A stretch of 64,000 nucleotides of DNA from Pseudobutyrivibrio xylanivorans (GCF_008935055.1 NZ_CP043028.1:137501-201500); one strand, 5' to 3'. Counted from the stretch's first letter, positions 1-10,055 are shown. Translations and numbers: made by a program. Notes: generated by a model from the letters alone, not told the origin.

Positions 1-67
<67 letters not shown>

Positions 68-328
68 AATCATGACTTTTTGCGAGCTTTCGCGAAGCAA
101 AAAGTTATGCAAGTAGCGAACTCGTTCGCTACAATAAGTTTAATTCCGAATCAGTATAAAACTGACTTGTTTACTATAAAGGTTTCGTTTCATTAAGAAA
201 CTTAAATGAATTTCAAGGATACATGTTTCAAAAACTTGTATTAATTCAAGGTTTGTTTCACTGTTCAGTTATCAATCTTCGTTTATTTGTTTTGCTCTGT
301 GTGACTTGCTGTCCCTCAGTGCTCGATT
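68..328 (-). other. Pre-16S leader with two strong hairpins
   Basis: This is the transcribed leader between the rRNA promoter and 16S. It holds GTAGCGAA-ctcg-TTCGCTAC (113-132) and an ACTTTTTGC...GCAAAAAGT stem (about 74-106), both perfect. Such stems are plausible processing or antitermination structures. No convincing boxA was seen. Confidence 0.6.
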
Positions 329-357
329 ATAATAACATCCTAAACCCATGGTGTCAA
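329..357 (-). promoter_or_regulatory. rRNA operon promoter
   Basis: Consensus -35 TTGACA (352-357) and -10 TATTAT (329-334) on the reverse strand, 17 bp apart, about 260 bp before the 16S start. A good SigA-type promoter in the expected place. Confidence 0.75.
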
Positions 358-454
358 CAAAAAAACTGTGATTTTTTAAAGTAAATCTATTCTTCAAAAA
401 TCTCTAATTTGTTTGAATTGTGCTAATTCTTTCGACAATTGGTTTTTAATCCTC

Positions 455-490
455 AAAAAACAATGCCATACCTCTAACGAGATATGGCAT
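455..490 (-). terminator. Terminator of radA
   Basis: Reverse strand ATGCCATATCTC-gtta-GAGGTATGGCAT then TGTTTTTT. The radA TAG stop lies in the loop region, so the gene ends inside its own terminator. Confidence 0.8.
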
Positions 491-1859
491 CAACTGCTTC
501 TTTGATATTAGAAACACCAACAATATCTATTCCTTTTATAGATTTGACTGAAGGTAAATTAGATGCTGGAATTATTGCTTTATTGAAACCAAGCTTTTTA
601 GCTTCTGTAACACGCTGCTCTGCCATAGAAACAGAACGCACTTCACCTGTAAGTCCTATCTCGCCAAACACAATCACGCCAGGATCAACAGCTATATCCT
701 TTTCGCTAGTATAGATTGCCAATGCTATTGCCAAATCAACAGCGGGCTCATTAATGCGGATTCCGCCAGCGATATTTACATATATATCAGAACGTCCGAG
801 GAAGATACCACAAGATTTATTTGCTTTTACATCTCTCATCCTTTCAAGAACTGCAACTAAAAGGTTTACGCGATTGTAATCACAGCCTGTGGCCATTCTA
901 CGTGGAATTTCAAACGCTGTCTTGCTAACCAGAGACTGAATCTCCACAAGAATTGGGCGAGTTCCCTCCATTGAGCAGGTTACAATAGACCCGGTTGCAT
1001 TGTCAGGACGACCGTCCAACATTACAGAAGAAGGATTCTTAACCTGTTCAAGTCCAGTATCACGCATTTCAAAAACACCAATTTCGTTTGTGGAGCCAAA
1101 TCTATTCTTTACACCTCTAAGGATCCTATAGGAAGCATGTCTGTCACCTTCAAAATAAAGTACCGTATCAACCATGTGTTCAAGTACTCTAGGACCAGCC
1201 ACTGTTCCCTCTTTTGTTACATGTCCAACAATAAATACCGCAATCCCAATTCCTTTGGCGATTTCCATCAATACGCCCGTTGATTCCCTCACCTGAGAAA
1301 CTGAGCCTGGCGCAGAGCCTACAGTCTCATTATACATTGTTTGAATAGAATCTATTATGAGAACAGTTGGCTTTTCTCGTTCAACTACAGCCTTTATTGT
1401 ATCAAGATTTGTTTCACAGAATAAATCCAATTTATCGTTAAAGGTCCCTATTCTGTCTGCACGAATTTTAATTTGTTGGAGAGATTCCTCGCCTGAAACA
1501 TACATGACATTGGTACCTGCATTGCAAAGTTTCTGACAAGTCTGCAATAGTAATGTAGATTTTCCAATACCTGGATCTCCACCCACAAGAACCATTGAAC
1601 CTGGAACGATTCCACCGCCTAAAACTCTGTCAAATTCCTCAATATTTGTGGAAATCCTCATCTCATTTGACGTAGTGACATCTATAAGCTTCGTCGGTTT
1701 CACGTCAGAGACCTTAGCTCTTGTTTTAACTGTTGCTTTATCAACAACCTCTTCTACAAGAGTATTCCATGCGCCACAGGCAGGACACTGGCCTGACCAT
1801 TTTGAAGTTTCGTTACCGCAATTCTGACAGAAAAAAACAGAAATATTTTTTTTAGCCAT
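474..1859 (-). CDS. radA: DNA repair protein RadA
   Basis: RadA/Sms acts in the cytoplasm, helping branch migration and processing of recombination intermediates. The 461-residue product has the family layout: an N-terminal four-cysteine zinc finger (CQNC...CPAC, residues 11-29), a RecA-like ATPase with Walker A GGDPGIGKST near residue 93, the diagnostic KNRFGS motif in the middle, and a C-terminal Lon-like domain. The length is normal (about 455). The ATG follows AAGGAG by 5 nt. It is the last gene before the rRNA operon, and a terminator hairpin sits just before its ribosome binding site, so it may be expressed by readthrough or from a promoter not recognised here. Confidence 0.97.
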   Translation of the reverse strand: MAKKNISVFFCQNCGNETSKWSGQCPACGAWNTLVEEVVDKATVKTRAKVSDVKPTKLIDVTTSNEMRISTNIEEFDRVLGGGIVPGSMVLVGGDPGIGKSTLLLQTCQKLCNAGTNVMYVSGEESLQQIKIRADRIGTFNDKLDLFCETNLDTIKAVVEREKPTVLIIDSIQTMYNETVGSAPGSVSQVRESTGVLMEIAKGIGIAVFIVGHVTKEGTVAGPRVLEHMVDTVLYFEGDRHASYRILRGVKNRFGSTNEIGVFEMRDTGLEQVKNPSSVMLDGRPDNATGSIVTCSMEGTRPILVEIQSLVSKTAFEIPRRMATGCDYNRVNLLVAVLERMRDVKANKSCGIFLGRSDIYVNIAGGIRINEPAVDLAIALAIYTSEKDIAVDPGVIVFGEIGLTGEVRSVSMAEQRVTEAKKLGFNKAIIPASNLPSVKSIKGIDIVGVSNIKEAVDAISR

Positions 1860-1872
1860 TCTTTCTCCTTAC

Positions 1873-1906
1873 AAAAAATCTCCCCATCCGATAATGGATG
1901 GGAAGA
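1873..1906 (-). terminator. Terminator between the small protein gene and radA
   Basis: Reverse strand TCTTCCCATCC-attatc-GGATGGGGAGA then TTTTTT. The T-run runs straight into the radA ribosome binding site (AAGGAG). Confidence 0.75.
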
Positions 1907-1931
1907 TTGATTAAATAATTTTATTGTTCTA

Positions 1932-2345
1932 TTAAATTCTTTTGACCTGTACGTCAACAGCAACCCCTGGGTCTAATTCAACTGATAAATTCAGCTTTCC
2001 GCCAAGGTTTGTCTTCATTTGACTAGTTGCGGAGCCCCCAACAGTAATGGCATACTCGGTCTCCGGCTCAAGCTCTAGGGTAATCATTGCATCTTCCTTA
2101 CCTTCTACGGTAAAGGAAACCAAATCAGCTGAGCAAGCGAACTTCTCAACTGCCGTACCTGGAACAGATTCATATACGAACATTCCATTTCGTTCAAGCT
2201 TGGTAATATCAGCAAATGTCTTTACCTTGTACAAATCCCCTTCATGCTTGTAGTCCTCTAGCTTCTTCTTGTCAGCTAATGTGTAATCCCCAAAGCTGAT
2301 GCTTCCATCTGCTTCACTGCGAATCAACTCGCTAATTACAGCCAT
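1932..2345 (-). CDS. Conserved protein of unknown function, 137 aa
   Basis: I do not recognise a characterised family. The product (MAVISELIRSEADGSISFGD...) is beta-rich and has no signal peptide or membrane segment. The central stretch KLERNGMFVYESVPGTAV looks like a conserved core. The start at 2345 is chosen because AGGAGG (2353-2358) lies 7 nt upstream; the longer frame would place the binding site inside the coding region. It has its own promoter (TTGTTA, 17 bp, TATAAT at 2392-2420) and a terminator after it, so it is probably monocistronic between clpC and radA. Similar small proteins in related bacteria are, as I remember, sometimes labelled endosialidase; nothing in the sequence supports that activity. 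Confidence 0.75.
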   Translation of the reverse strand: MAVISELIRSEADGSISFGDYTLADKKKLEDYKHEGDLYKVKTFADITKLERNGMFVYESVPGTAVEKFACSADLVSFTVEGKEDAMITLELEPETEYAITVGGSATSQMKTNLGGKLNLSVELDPGVAVDVQVKRI

Positions 2346-2391
2346 TCTCATTCCTCCTATGTACTGCCTGTTTGCAGATTGTCTTAGACAA

Positions 2392-2420
2392 ATTATAGCA
2401 AACGAATTTGGTTTTAACAA
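2392..2420 (-). promoter_or_regulatory. Promoter for the 137-aa protein gene
   Basis: -10 TATAAT (2392-2397) and -35 TTGTTA (2415-2420) on the reverse strand with a 17-bp spacer, 47 bp before the start codon. Confidence 0.55.
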
Positions 2421-2439
2421 TAAATGGGAGCAAATAAAA

Positions 2440-4878
2440 TTAGCATTTTTCAAAAACTACAGCATCATTTTTAACCTTAGCTTTGACTGTATCAGAGGAT
2501 TTAATCTTGCCGGCAAGAATCTCCTCTGCCATAACATCTTCCAATGCTGTCTGTATTTTTCTACGAATTGGTCGTGCACCATATTTAGGATCGAAAGATT
2601 TTTCAACAATCCATGTCTTGACCGTAGCAGGAATAGTAACAGTAATATCCATCTGCTCCTTGCAGCGTTCAACAAACTGTTTAACCTGAAGACCTGCAAT
2701 TTCCTTCATATCATCTTTGTTCAGAGCTCTAAATACTATAGTCTCATCGATTCGGTTAAGGAACTCTGGTTTAAATATTCGCTTCACCTCTTCCATAACA
2801 CCATTCTTCATGAACTCGTAGTCCTTGCTTGCATCTTCCTTTGATGCAAATCCAAGTTTTTTAGGCTCTATGATTGCCTGCGCTCCGGCATTGGATGTCA
2901 TGATGATAATAGTGTTCTTGAAGTCGACCTTGCGGCCCTGAGAATCTGTAACATGTCCATCATCAAGAATCTGAAGAAGAACATTGAATACATCTGGATG
3001 CGCCTTCTCAATCTCGTCAAAAAGAATAACTGAATACGGATTTCTTCTAACCTTTTCAGAAAGCTGACCACCTTCCTCATAACCAACATAACCTGGAGGT
3101 GAACCTATCATCTTTGACACTGAGTGTTTCTCCATGTATTCACTCATATCTACACGAATCATGGCATTTTCCGTGCCAAAAACTGCCTCAGCCAAAGCCT
3201 TTGAAATCTCAGTTTTACCTACACCTGTAGGACCCAAGAACAAGAATGAACCAATAGGTCTTCCCTTTTCCTTAAGTCCAACACGTCCACGTCTAACGGC
3301 ACGAGCAACAGCTGAAACAGCTTCCTCCTGACCAATTACACGCTTATGTAATATGCTTTCAATCTTTCTAAGACGAACAGACTCTTGTTCAGTCAACTTA
3401 GTAACTGGAATCTTTGTCCAAAGAGCAACAACTGCTGCTACATCATTTTCTGTGAGAACGGCAGGTTTTGTCTTGCGCTTTCTTGAAAGCTTTTTGTCAT
3501 CTGCTTCTTTCTTTGCAATGAGCTCATCTTTTTCCTTTTTAAGAGAGCTGGCAAGAGCAATATCTCCAGAAATGATTGCTTCCTCCATCTCCACTGCAAG
3601 CTCATCTATTCTTGAAGATAAGGTATCGTCCTTTGTGTTATTCTTTACAAAAGTAAGCTTGAGCGATGCAGCTGCCTCATCCATCAAATCGATAGCTTTA
3701 TCAGGGAGAAAACGATCTGCAATATATCTTTCAGAAAGATTTACACAAGCCTCTACCGCATCGTCTGGTATTGTTACACCGTGATGCTCCTCATATAAAT
3801 GACGAACACCCTTTAAAATTTCGATAGTTTCCTCTGTGCTAGGCTCCTCTACCATAACCGGTTGGAAACGGCGCTCAAGAGCAGCGTCCTTCTCCACATA
3901 TTTACGATATTCTGTTATGGTTGTCGCACCAAGGATTTGTATTTCACCTCTAGCCATGGCAGGTTTGAGAATATTGGAAGCATCAATAGCTCCCTCGGCT
4001 CCACCAGCACCAATAAGTGTATGGATTTCATCTATGAAAAGAAGGATATTCCCTTCCTCAATCACCTCTGCAATAACTCGCTTGATGCGCTCCTCAAACT
4101 CTCCGCGATACTTCGAACCGGCAACCATACCAGACAAATCAAGAGATAAAACTCTAATCCCCATCACTGAATCAGGCACATTGCCCTCGACTATTCGCTG
4201 AGCAAGCCCCTCAACAATTGCTGTCTTTCCAACACCTGGCTCGCCAATAAGACAAGGATTATTCTTGCCGCGTCGAGATAAAATCTGAATTACACGCTGT
4301 ATTTCTGAGTCACGCCCTACAATAGGATCAAGCTCTCCATCCTCAGCCATAGCTGTAAGATCTCTGGAAAACTGTTCGAGGTAAGAAGTCTCATTTCGCT
4401 TGCGGCCACTGTTCATAGCCTGCATTTCTTCCTTATAAACTGCACCCTCTGCGCCCATTCCAGCAACCAATTCTGAAAAGAGCTTGTGAGGATTTACATC
4501 AAGTGAATTAAGAAGTCTCGCGCCAGAGCAATCCTGCATACGAATCATTGCAAGAAGCAGGTGCTCAGTTCCTATAGTTTTAGAATTGCATTTGTCTGCC
4601 TCTTCGGCAGCATGGTCAAGAAGTTGCTCCATCTTTGGAGTGTAACCATCCCTCTCACGAATAACAACATCTCCACCTGGTGAAATAAGCTCCTCCACCA
4701 ACTTCAATAATGCATCCCTGTTAACTCCATTAGAGTTCAAAACTTTGGCAGCAAGAGAATTCTCCTGCTCGATAATAGAGATAAGGAGGTGCTCAGTTCC
4801 AACATAACTGTGATTTAAAGATTTAGAAAGTTTGGATGCACCTGTTATAGCTCGCTTTGCCTGTTTTGAATATTCCAT
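2440..4878 (-). CDS. clpC: ATP-dependent Clp protease ATPase subunit ClpC
   Basis: AAA+ unfoldase that feeds substrates to ClpP in the cytoplasm. The 812 residues follow the ClpC plan: an N-terminal double Clp-N repeat (1-145), the first AAA+ module (Walker A GEPGVGKT near 213), a UVR-type mid region ([19 protein letters not shown], near 420), the second AAA+ module (GPTGVGKT near 550) and the C-terminal ClpB-D2-like lobe. The length matches ClpC (about 810-815). The ATG follows AAGGAG. Unlike Bacillus, no ctsR, mcsA or mcsB gene precedes it. The gene upstream encodes a surface protein, 18 bp away. No CtsR heptad repeat was recognised nearby. Confidence 0.95.
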   Translation of the reverse strand: MEYSKQAKRAITGASKLSKSLNHSYVGTEHLLISIIEQENSLAAKVLNSNGVNRDALLKLVEELISPGGDVVIRERDGYTPKMEQLLDHAAEEADKCNSKTIGTEHLLLAMIRMQDCSGARLLNSLDVNPHKLFSELVAGMGAEGAVYKEEMQAMNSGRKRNETSYLEQFSRDLTAMAEDGELDPIVGRDSEIQRVIQILSRRGKNNPCLIGEPGVGKTAIVEGLAQRIVEGNVPDSVMGIRVLSLDLSGMVAGSKYRGEFEERIKRVIAEVIEEGNILLFIDEIHTLIGAGGAEGAIDASNILKPAMARGEIQILGATTITEYRKYVEKDAALERRFQPVMVEEPSTEETIEILKGVRHLYEEHHGVTIPDDAVEACVNLSERYIADRFLPDKAIDLMDEAAASLKLTFVKNNTKDDTLSSRIDELAVEMEEAIISGDIALASSLKKEKDELIAKKEADDKKLSRKRKTKPAVLTENDVAAVVALWTKIPVTKLTEQESVRLRKIESILHKRVIGQEEAVSAVARAVRRGRVGLKEKGRPIGSFLFLGPTGVGKTEISKALAEAVFGTENAMIRVDMSEYMEKHSVSKMIGSPPGYVGYEEGGQLSEKVRRNPYSVILFDEIEKAHPDVFNVLLQILDDGHVTDSQGRKVDFKNTIIIMTSNAGAQAIIEPKKLGFASKEDASKDYEFMKNGVMEEVKRIFKPEFLNRIDETIVFRALNKDDMKEIAGLQVKQFVERCKEQMDITVTIPATVKTWIVEKSFDPKYGARPIRRKIQTALEDVMAEEILAGKIKSSDTVKAKVKNDAVVFEKC

Positions 4879-4896
4879 TCTCGTCTCCTTTTAGGT

Positions 4897-6342
4897 TTAA
4901 AGATCATTAAGATCCATCATTTTTAAGCTCGAAGTTCTACGAGCATTGTAATTTGAAATTGGTTCACGTGATGAGATGGCTGGCTCATCATATTCATCCT
5001 CGTACTCTTCTTCGTACTCCTCTTCCTCGTCGAATTCTTCGTCGTATTCATCATCCTCTTCATCATAATAATCGTCATTTTTTGAAGAACCTTTAAATAC
5101 AATTGAACGAGGAACCTTCTTTGAAGAAGATCTTACTGGAGCTTTAGCGAAAATATCACCATCAAAATCGTCTCTGTCACGTGATCTGACAAGTGAATTA
5201 ATGATAATAAAAACAAGGACTACGCAAAGAACAATAAGTCCCATGATTACCTTGCGGTAAATGTCAAGCTTCTTAACATAAACATCCACATTATCATTAG
5301 ATGTAGCAGTCTCATCATCTACTTCACTAGAAGATGCAGTAGTTGTAGCACTAAGAAGACTCTCGTCCAGGCGTGAAACTGTACCATTTGCACTGTCATA
5401 TACAAACCAGCCAGAATCGCCTGATTTGTTAGTTCCATAAACATAATAGAAGGAGCCATCAAGTGTATAAGCTGATGCTGTGCCACCTGTTACTTCAAGA
5501 GTTGTAGCCTGAAATGCAGATGAAGGTGCTGAATCAGATGAAGAAATAATAACAAAATCATCACTTCCGCTAAGTAAAAGAAAATCAGAAACTGTGCCCG
5601 CCTCAGCATTGTAGAGGTAGAATACACCTGAACCTGCAATATTATCTGCTGGCTTAAGGTACAACAGTGTGATTGAACCATTTGTTGGCTCGCTGTATGT
5701 GCTGCTTCCGATTTTTACTGTAGTCTTTGAAAAGCCTGAAGGCATTTCAGAATCTGAATATCTTTCAGAAACAACATAAGAAACGCCATTAATATCAAAT
5801 CCACCATTTGAATTGAGAGTACCGATGCTACCTGCAGTAGGTACACTAGCCTCTGATGTTTCAGTTGGTTCCTCTGCTGGAGCCTCTTCAACTTCAACTG
5901 GTGCTTCGTCTACAGTTGTCTCCTGAGTAGTCTCAGCTGGCTTTTCCTGAGCAGCTGGCTCTGCTGGTGCACTTCCGCCAATTGCAAGAGTTGTACTACT
6001 TCCTGAACAGCTTGATGACGAAACAATTATAGATGCTGTACCTGCAGAAGTGGCCGAAAATACGATATCTCCATTTTTGCCAGAGAAAGAAACTGTGTTT
6101 CCAGAAGCACTATAACCGGAAACATTACAACTAGAAAATGTAAGCATGCTTGAGGTGTACTTCACAGTGATAGTACCAGACTCTGACGCAGTAACTGAAA
6201 TTGTGACAGAGTCCCCTACAGCAGGTGCATTCTTAGACACAGAAATCATAGTGGTACCCTGTGCAAAAGCCACAAGATTTAATGCAAATACAAAAGCGCA
6301 CACGGCGATTACATTCATAGTTCGTTTAAACAGTTTCTTCAT
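4897..6342 (-). CDS. Cell-surface protein with cohesin-like N-domain and acidic cytoplasmic tail
   Basis: The 481-residue product has a signal peptide (residues 1-27, AFAQG cleavage region), a beta-rich domain of about 95 residues (TMISVSKNAPAVGDSVTISV...) resembling cohesin/BACON-type folds, an Ala/Glu/Thr-rich linker (about 125-175), and a second extracellular domain. One membrane helix follows (near 362-384), and then a cytosolic tail that is almost pure Asp/Glu (near 420-455). The stop is 18 bp before clpC, suggesting cotranscription. The function is unknown. A single-pass protein with an acidic inner tail could link the envelope to a cytosolic partner. GGAAGG precedes the ATG. Confidence 0.75.
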   Translation of the reverse strand: MKKLFKRTMNVIAVCAFVFALNLVAFAQGTTMISVSKNAPAVGDSVTISVTASESGTITVKYTSSMLTFSSCNVSGYSASGNTVSFSGKNGDIVFSATSAGTASIIVSSSSCSGSSTTLAIGGSAPAEPAAQEKPAETTQETTVDEAPVEVEEAPAEEPTETSEASVPTAGSIGTLNSNGGFDINGVSYVVSERYSDSEMPSGFSKTTVKIGSSTYSEPTNGSITLLYLKPADNIAGSGVFYLYNAEAGTVSDFLLLSGSDDFVIISSSDSAPSSAFQATTLEVTGGTASAYTLDGSFYYVYGTNKSGDSGWFVYDSANGTVSRLDESLLSATTTASSSEVDDETATSNDNVDVYVKKLDIYRKVIMGLIVLCVVLVFIIINSLVRSRDRDDFDGDIFAKAPVRSSSKKVPRSIVFKGSSKNDDYYDEEDDEYDEEFDEEEEYEEEYEDEYDEPAISSREPISNYNARRTSSLKMMDLNDL

Positions 6343-6455
6343 AACAAATTACCTTCCATTTCTCAAAAGAGGCGATAACACAAGAGATTGCTATAATCCC
6401 CTACTTATCACACTATATATAGATAATTTAATTATAGATAAACCCCTATACATAG

Positions 6456-6647
6456 TCAACAATTTCGGCAAAGAAGGAATAGCCAAATACCACCTGATAA
6501 ACCCGAATAGGAACCCACTATTCCAGTAATATGGGATGAAACATCGATATTAAAAACATATAAAATGAAGAAAATAATTCCCATGGCAAATAATAATGCC
6601 AAAGTTCCAAATGAGATAATTAATTCTTTATCCAGCTTCTTTTTCAT
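6456..6647 (-). CDS. Small two-helix membrane protein, 63 aa
   Basis: MKKKLDKELI followed by two hydrophobic stretches (about residues 9-30 and 40-58). No family is recognised. GGAGGT lies 7 nt before the ATG, but that sequence is also the 3' arm of the terminator hairpin that ends the upstream permease gene. Translation would therefore be possible only when the hairpin opens. Real but weakly supported; it could be a chance frame. Confidence 0.5.
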   Translation of the reverse strand: MKKKLDKELIISFGTLALLFAMGIIFFILYVFNIDVSSHITGIVGSYSGLSGGIWLFLLCRNC

Positions 6648-6698
6648 AAAAAATACCTCCGCTTCTACATTTCTTATGAATGTAGTATAGCGGAGGTA
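6648..6698 (-). terminator. Terminator after the purine permease, overlapping the next RBS
   Basis: Reverse strand TACCTCCGCTATACTACATT pairs with AATGTAGAAGCGGAGGTA (two bulged bases), followed by TTTTTT and then the ATG of the 63-aa gene. The permease stop is 22 bp upstream. Confidence 0.75.
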
Positions 6699-6720
6699 AG
6701 TGTGTCTAATTATGGACAGC

Positions 6721-8148
6721 CTATACTGCTAAGAAGAACTTAATGAGGAAGAGAACAGAAATTACATATGTAAGTGCTGAAACTTCCTTTGCCTTTCCTG
6801 TGAAAACCTTGATGAATGTGTATGAAATCATTGCAAGACCGATACCATGTCCGATTGAACCAGATATTGGCATAGCAATAAGCATGATTGTAACAGGTAC
6901 ACAAACTGTAAGATCATCAAAGTTAACCTTCTTAAGACCAGTCATCATAAGTACACCAACATAGATAAGAGCTGCTGATGTAGCTGCTGCTGGAATGATT
7001 GCTGCGATTGGTGCAAGGAAGATGCAAAGGAAGAATGCAATACCACATGTAAGTGATGTAAGACCTGTGCGTCCGCCTGCCTCAACACCTGAAGCTGACT
7101 CGATGAAAGTTGTAACTGTAGAAGTACCTGTGCAAGCACCAAACATTGTTCCAACTGAATCTGAAAGAAGTGCTTCCTTCATGTTTGGCATGTTACCTTC
7201 ACGGTCTACCATACCTGCACGTGATGCTGTACCAACAAGTGTACCAATTGTATCGAACATATCGATGATGCAGAAAGTAATAACAAGTGTAACTGCTGTG
7301 AACCAGCCCATCTGAGCAAGACCAGCGAAGTTGAACTTGAAGAGTGTTGTAGCTGCCATGTCACCAAATGCTGGAACAAATGAAGCTGTCTCAAGTGAAG
7401 CAAATGGATTCTGTCCAAGGAATACAGCATCGCAAATCCAATAAAGAACTGAAGCTACGAGCATACCTGTGATAACAGCACCCTTGAAGCCCTTTGTTGC
7501 AAGTACAACGATAACAAAAAGTCCAACAAACATTGTAACAGCTGAAAGAACCATTACTGGATAAGCGTCTGTCATCATTTCCTTAGCGTGTGAAGCTGTA
7601 AGTGCTCCAAAGAAATCTCTCATTACATAGAACTGATTGTAGTTAGAATCTGCAATGTAAACATTTGAACCAAAGCCGATGTTAAGAAGCATAAGGCCAA
7701 TTGCAGGTGAAATACCAAGACGAATTCCAAGTGGAATAGCATCTACAATCTTCTCACGAACATTAAGAAGTGAAAGGATGAAGAATACAATACCTTCGAT
7801 AAGGATGATGCAAAGCATAGCCTGGAAAGACTGTACATAATCCATTGATGTAGCTGCTACAAGGTTGCCAATAACGATTGCCATGAATGAGTTAAGACCC
7901 ATACCTGGAGCAAGACAGAAAGGCTTGTTAGCAAGTAATGCCATTACAAGCATTGCAACTGCTGATGAAAGACAAGTTGCAAGGAATACACCATTCCAAA
8001 GCTGTGCTCCACCAGCTCCATAGTTTGTAAGGATGTTTGGATTCAAGGCAATGATATAAGCCATTGTCATGAATGTGGTAAGACCGGCTAAAATCTCAGT
8101 CTTTACTGTAGTGTTGTTAGCACTGAGTTTGAATCTTTTTTCTAACAT
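6721..8148 (-). CDS. pbuG: NCS2-type purine permease (AzgA/PbuG-like)
   Basis: Membrane transporter for hypoxanthine, guanine or adenine by proton symport. The 475-residue product starts MLEKRFKLSANNTTVKTEILAGLTTFMTMAYI, the hallmark of the AzgA/PbuG branch. It continues with about 12-14 hydrophobic helices, including GMGLNSFMA and GTSTVTTFIESASGVEAGGRTGL, the substrate-binding motif region. The length is typical. It sits 35 bp after pyrG and is probably cotranscribed with it. No purine riboswitch lies before it. The exact purine preference cannot be read from the sequence. Confidence 0.9.
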   Translation of the reverse strand: MLEKRFKLSANNTTVKTEILAGLTTFMTMAYIIALNPNILTNYGAGGAQLWNGVFLATCLSSAVAMLVMALLANKPFCLAPGMGLNSFMAIVIGNLVAATSMDYVQSFQAMLCIILIEGIVFFILSLLNVREKIVDAIPLGIRLGISPAIGLMLLNIGFGSNVYIADSNYNQFYVMRDFFGALTASHAKEMMTDAYPVMVLSAVTMFVGLFVIVVLATKGFKGAVITGMLVASVLYWICDAVFLGQNPFASLETASFVPAFGDMAATTLFKFNFAGLAQMGWFTAVTLVITFCIIDMFDTIGTLVGTASRAGMVDREGNMPNMKEALLSDSVGTMFGACTGTSTVTTFIESASGVEAGGRTGLTSLTCGIAFFLCIFLAPIAAIIPAAATSAALIYVGVLMMTGLKKVNFDDLTVCVPVTIMLIAMPISGSIGHGIGLAMISYTFIKVFTGKAKEVSALTYVISVLFLIKFFLAV

Positions 8149-8183
8149 ATTTTCTCTCCTTATATATGAAAATTTATTGATTC

Positions 8184-9776
8184 CTAGTTCAAGCTCGCCT
8201 TAATAAAAGCTGAGAATAATGGATGTGGCTTGTTTGGACGGCTCTTGAATTCTGGATGGAACTGAACACCCACGTGGAACTTGTTTGTAGAAACTTCCAC
8301 TGCCTCAACAACCTCATCATTAGGTGATGTACCAGAAATAGTAAGTCCCTTTTCAGTCATAATATCTCTGTACGAATTGTTAAACTCAAATCTATGTCTA
8401 TGACGCTCTGAAATATTTTCTGCGCCGTATGCTTCATAAAGCTTTGTACCAGTACGAACTGCACATGGATAAGCACCAAGTCTCATTGTTCCGCCCTTTC
8501 TAAGAACAGCCATCTGCTCTTCCATAAGGTCGATTACGCAGTTCTTGCCTGTGCTATTGAACTCACGAGAGTTTGCATCTGTAAGTCCGCAAACATTTCT
8601 GGCAAACTCGATAGCAGCAACCTGCATACCAAGGCAGATACCAAGATAAGGAATGTCGTTTTCACGAGCAAACTGACAAGCAGCAATCTTTCCTTCTACA
8701 CCTCTGTCGCCGAAACCACCTGGAACTAAAATACCATCGCACATTCCAAGCTTTTCCTTAACATTGTCTTTTGTGATTTCTTCTGAATCAACCCATTCAA
8801 CTTCAACGTGAGCATTGTTAGCATAGCCACCGTGGTAAAGAGCTTCACGAACTGAAAGATATGCATCGTGAAGAGCAACATACTTTCCAACGATAGCAAT
8901 TTTAGTTGTCTTCTTAAGACCCTTGATAGTCTTAACCATCTTCTCCCACTCATCAATCTTAGGAGTGCGGTTTTCAAGACCAAGCTCACGGCAAACAACA
9001 TCATCAAGGCCATACTTATGCATCATAAGTGGAGCCTCGTATAAGCAATCAAGAGTATCATTCTCAATTACGCAGTCCTTCTTAACATTACAGAAAAGAG
9101 AAATCTTATCCTTGATAGACTGCTCAAGTGGATGATCTACACGACAAACGATAATATTTGGAGCGATACCAAGTGACTGAAGCTCCTTAACAGAGTGCTG
9201 TGTAGGCTTTGACTTGTGCTCTTCTGAGCCAGAAAGCCAAGGAACAAGTGTAACATGGATGAATAGACAATTCTCACGACCCTTTTCCAATGAAACCTGT
9301 CTGATAGCTTCAAGGAATGGCTGAGACTCGATATCACCTGTTGTACCACCAATCTCGGTAATAAGAACATCACAATCAGATGTCTCTGCGCCCATGTATA
9401 TAAAACGCTTAATCTCTTCTGTGATATGAGGAATAACCTGAACTGTCTGGCCAAGGTACTCACCCTTACGCTCACGGTTCAAAACATTCCAGTAAACTCT
9501 ACCAGAAGTAAGATTAGAATATTTGTTAAGACTTTCGTCAATGAAACGCTCATAGTGACCAAGATCAAGGTCAGTCTCTGCTCCATCATCTGTAACGAAA
9601 ACCTCACCATGCTGATATGGACTCATGGTGCCTGGGTCTACGTTCATGTAAGGATCAAGCTTCTGTGAAGCAACCTTATAACCCCTCATTTTAAGTAGAC
9701 GTCCCAAAGACGCTGCTGTAATACCTTTTCCTAAACCTGATACTACACCACCAGTAACAAATACGTGTTTTGTCAT
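8184..9776 (-). CDS. pyrG: CTP synthase
   Basis: Catalyses UTP + ATP + glutamine to CTP, the last step of pyrimidine nucleotide synthesis. The 530 residues cover the synthetase domain ([18 protein letters not shown]; 1-265) and the class I glutaminase domain ([10 protein letters not shown] with the nucleophilic Cys; HPEFKSRP near the C-terminus). The length is normal. AAAGGAG precedes the ATG. The upstream region carries a promoter, a short leader peptide, a terminator and a palindromic element, so the gene is probably attenuated. The arrangement is not the GGGC-start, reiterative-transcription attenuator known for Bacillus pyrG. Confidence 0.97.
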   Translation of the reverse strand: MTKHVFVTGGVVSGLGKGITAASLGRLLKMRGYKVASQKLDPYMNVDPGTMSPYQHGEVFVTDDGAETDLDLGHYERFIDESLNKYSNLTSGRVYWNVLNRERKGEYLGQTVQVIPHITEEIKRFIYMGAETSDCDVLITEIGGTTGDIESQPFLEAIRQVSLEKGRENCLFIHVTLVPWLSGSEEHKSKPTQHSVKELQSLGIAPNIIVCRVDHPLEQSIKDKISLFCNVKKDCVIENDTLDCLYEAPLMMHKYGLDDVVCRELGLENRTPKIDEWEKMVKTIKGLKKTTKIAIVGKYVALHDAYLSVREALYHGGYANNAHVEVEWVDSEEITKDNVKEKLGMCDGILVPGGFGDRGVEGKIAACQFARENDIPYLGICLGMQVAAIEFARNVCGLTDANSREFNSTGKNCVIDLMEEQMAVLRKGGTMRLGAYPCAVRTGTKLYEAYGAENISERHRHRFEFNNSYRDIMTEKGLTISGTSPNDEVVEAVEVSTNKFHVGVQFHPEFKSRPNKPHPLFSAFIKASLN

Positions 9777-9808
9777 CTTATACTCCTTTATAAAATAATA
9801 ATATCTGT

Positions 9809-9954
9809 GTTTACTATTCAGAACACATTCGCAAAATCACACTTACAGTGTTTTCCTTTTGCTCATGTGGTGTTCTCTCCAAATAATATTTAATAGAAAA
9901 GCACTTACAAGTAAGTTTTTTCTATTAAATATTACTTGGCTCTGAATAGTAAAC
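9809..9954. repeat. 146-bp nested inverted-repeat element
   Basis: Perfect 14-bp terminal inverted repeats, GTTTACTATTCAGA (9809-9822) and TCTGAATAGTAAAC (9941-9954), enclose two hairpins. One is a perfect 17-bp stem, TAATATTTAATAGAAAA (9884-9900) with its complement at 9918-9934, whose loop carries ACTTAC-aa-GTAAGT. The other is GAACAC...GTGTTC with GCAAAA...TTTTGC inside (9821-9875). It is either a MITE-like insertion or a three-way-junction RNA in the pyrG leader. Confidence 0.7.
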
Positions 9955-10004
9955 AAAAAAGGAGTCGAAAGTTACACCCTTAGACTAAGGTGCCTTCAAC
10001 TCCT
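9953..10004 (-). terminator. Attenuator-type terminator in the pyrG leader
   Basis: On the reverse strand AGGAGTTGAA pairs with TTTCGACTCCT, and an inner CACCTTAG pairs with CTAAGGGTG; TTTTTTTG follows. It lies between the leader promoter and pyrG, so transcripts must pass it. Confidence 0.75.
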
Positions 10005-10010
10005 AAATAT

Positions 10011-10055
10011 TCAAATATGAATTCCAACTATTGCACAATGGTATAGCTGCCACAT
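10011..10055 (-). CDS. 14-residue leader peptide before the pyrG terminator
   Basis: The reverse strand has AGGAGG, 4 nt, then ATG and an open frame for MWQLYHCAIVGIHI with TGA 6 nt before the terminator stem. The strong binding site and the placement between promoter and terminator suggest a translated regulatory leader. There is no run of one amino acid that would name the signal. Confidence 0.45.
   Translation of the reverse strand: MWQLYHCAIVGIHI

Noticed and set aside
8149..8183. Purine riboswitch before the permease
   Set aside because: The gap to pyrG is only 35 bp and holds just a ribosome binding site.
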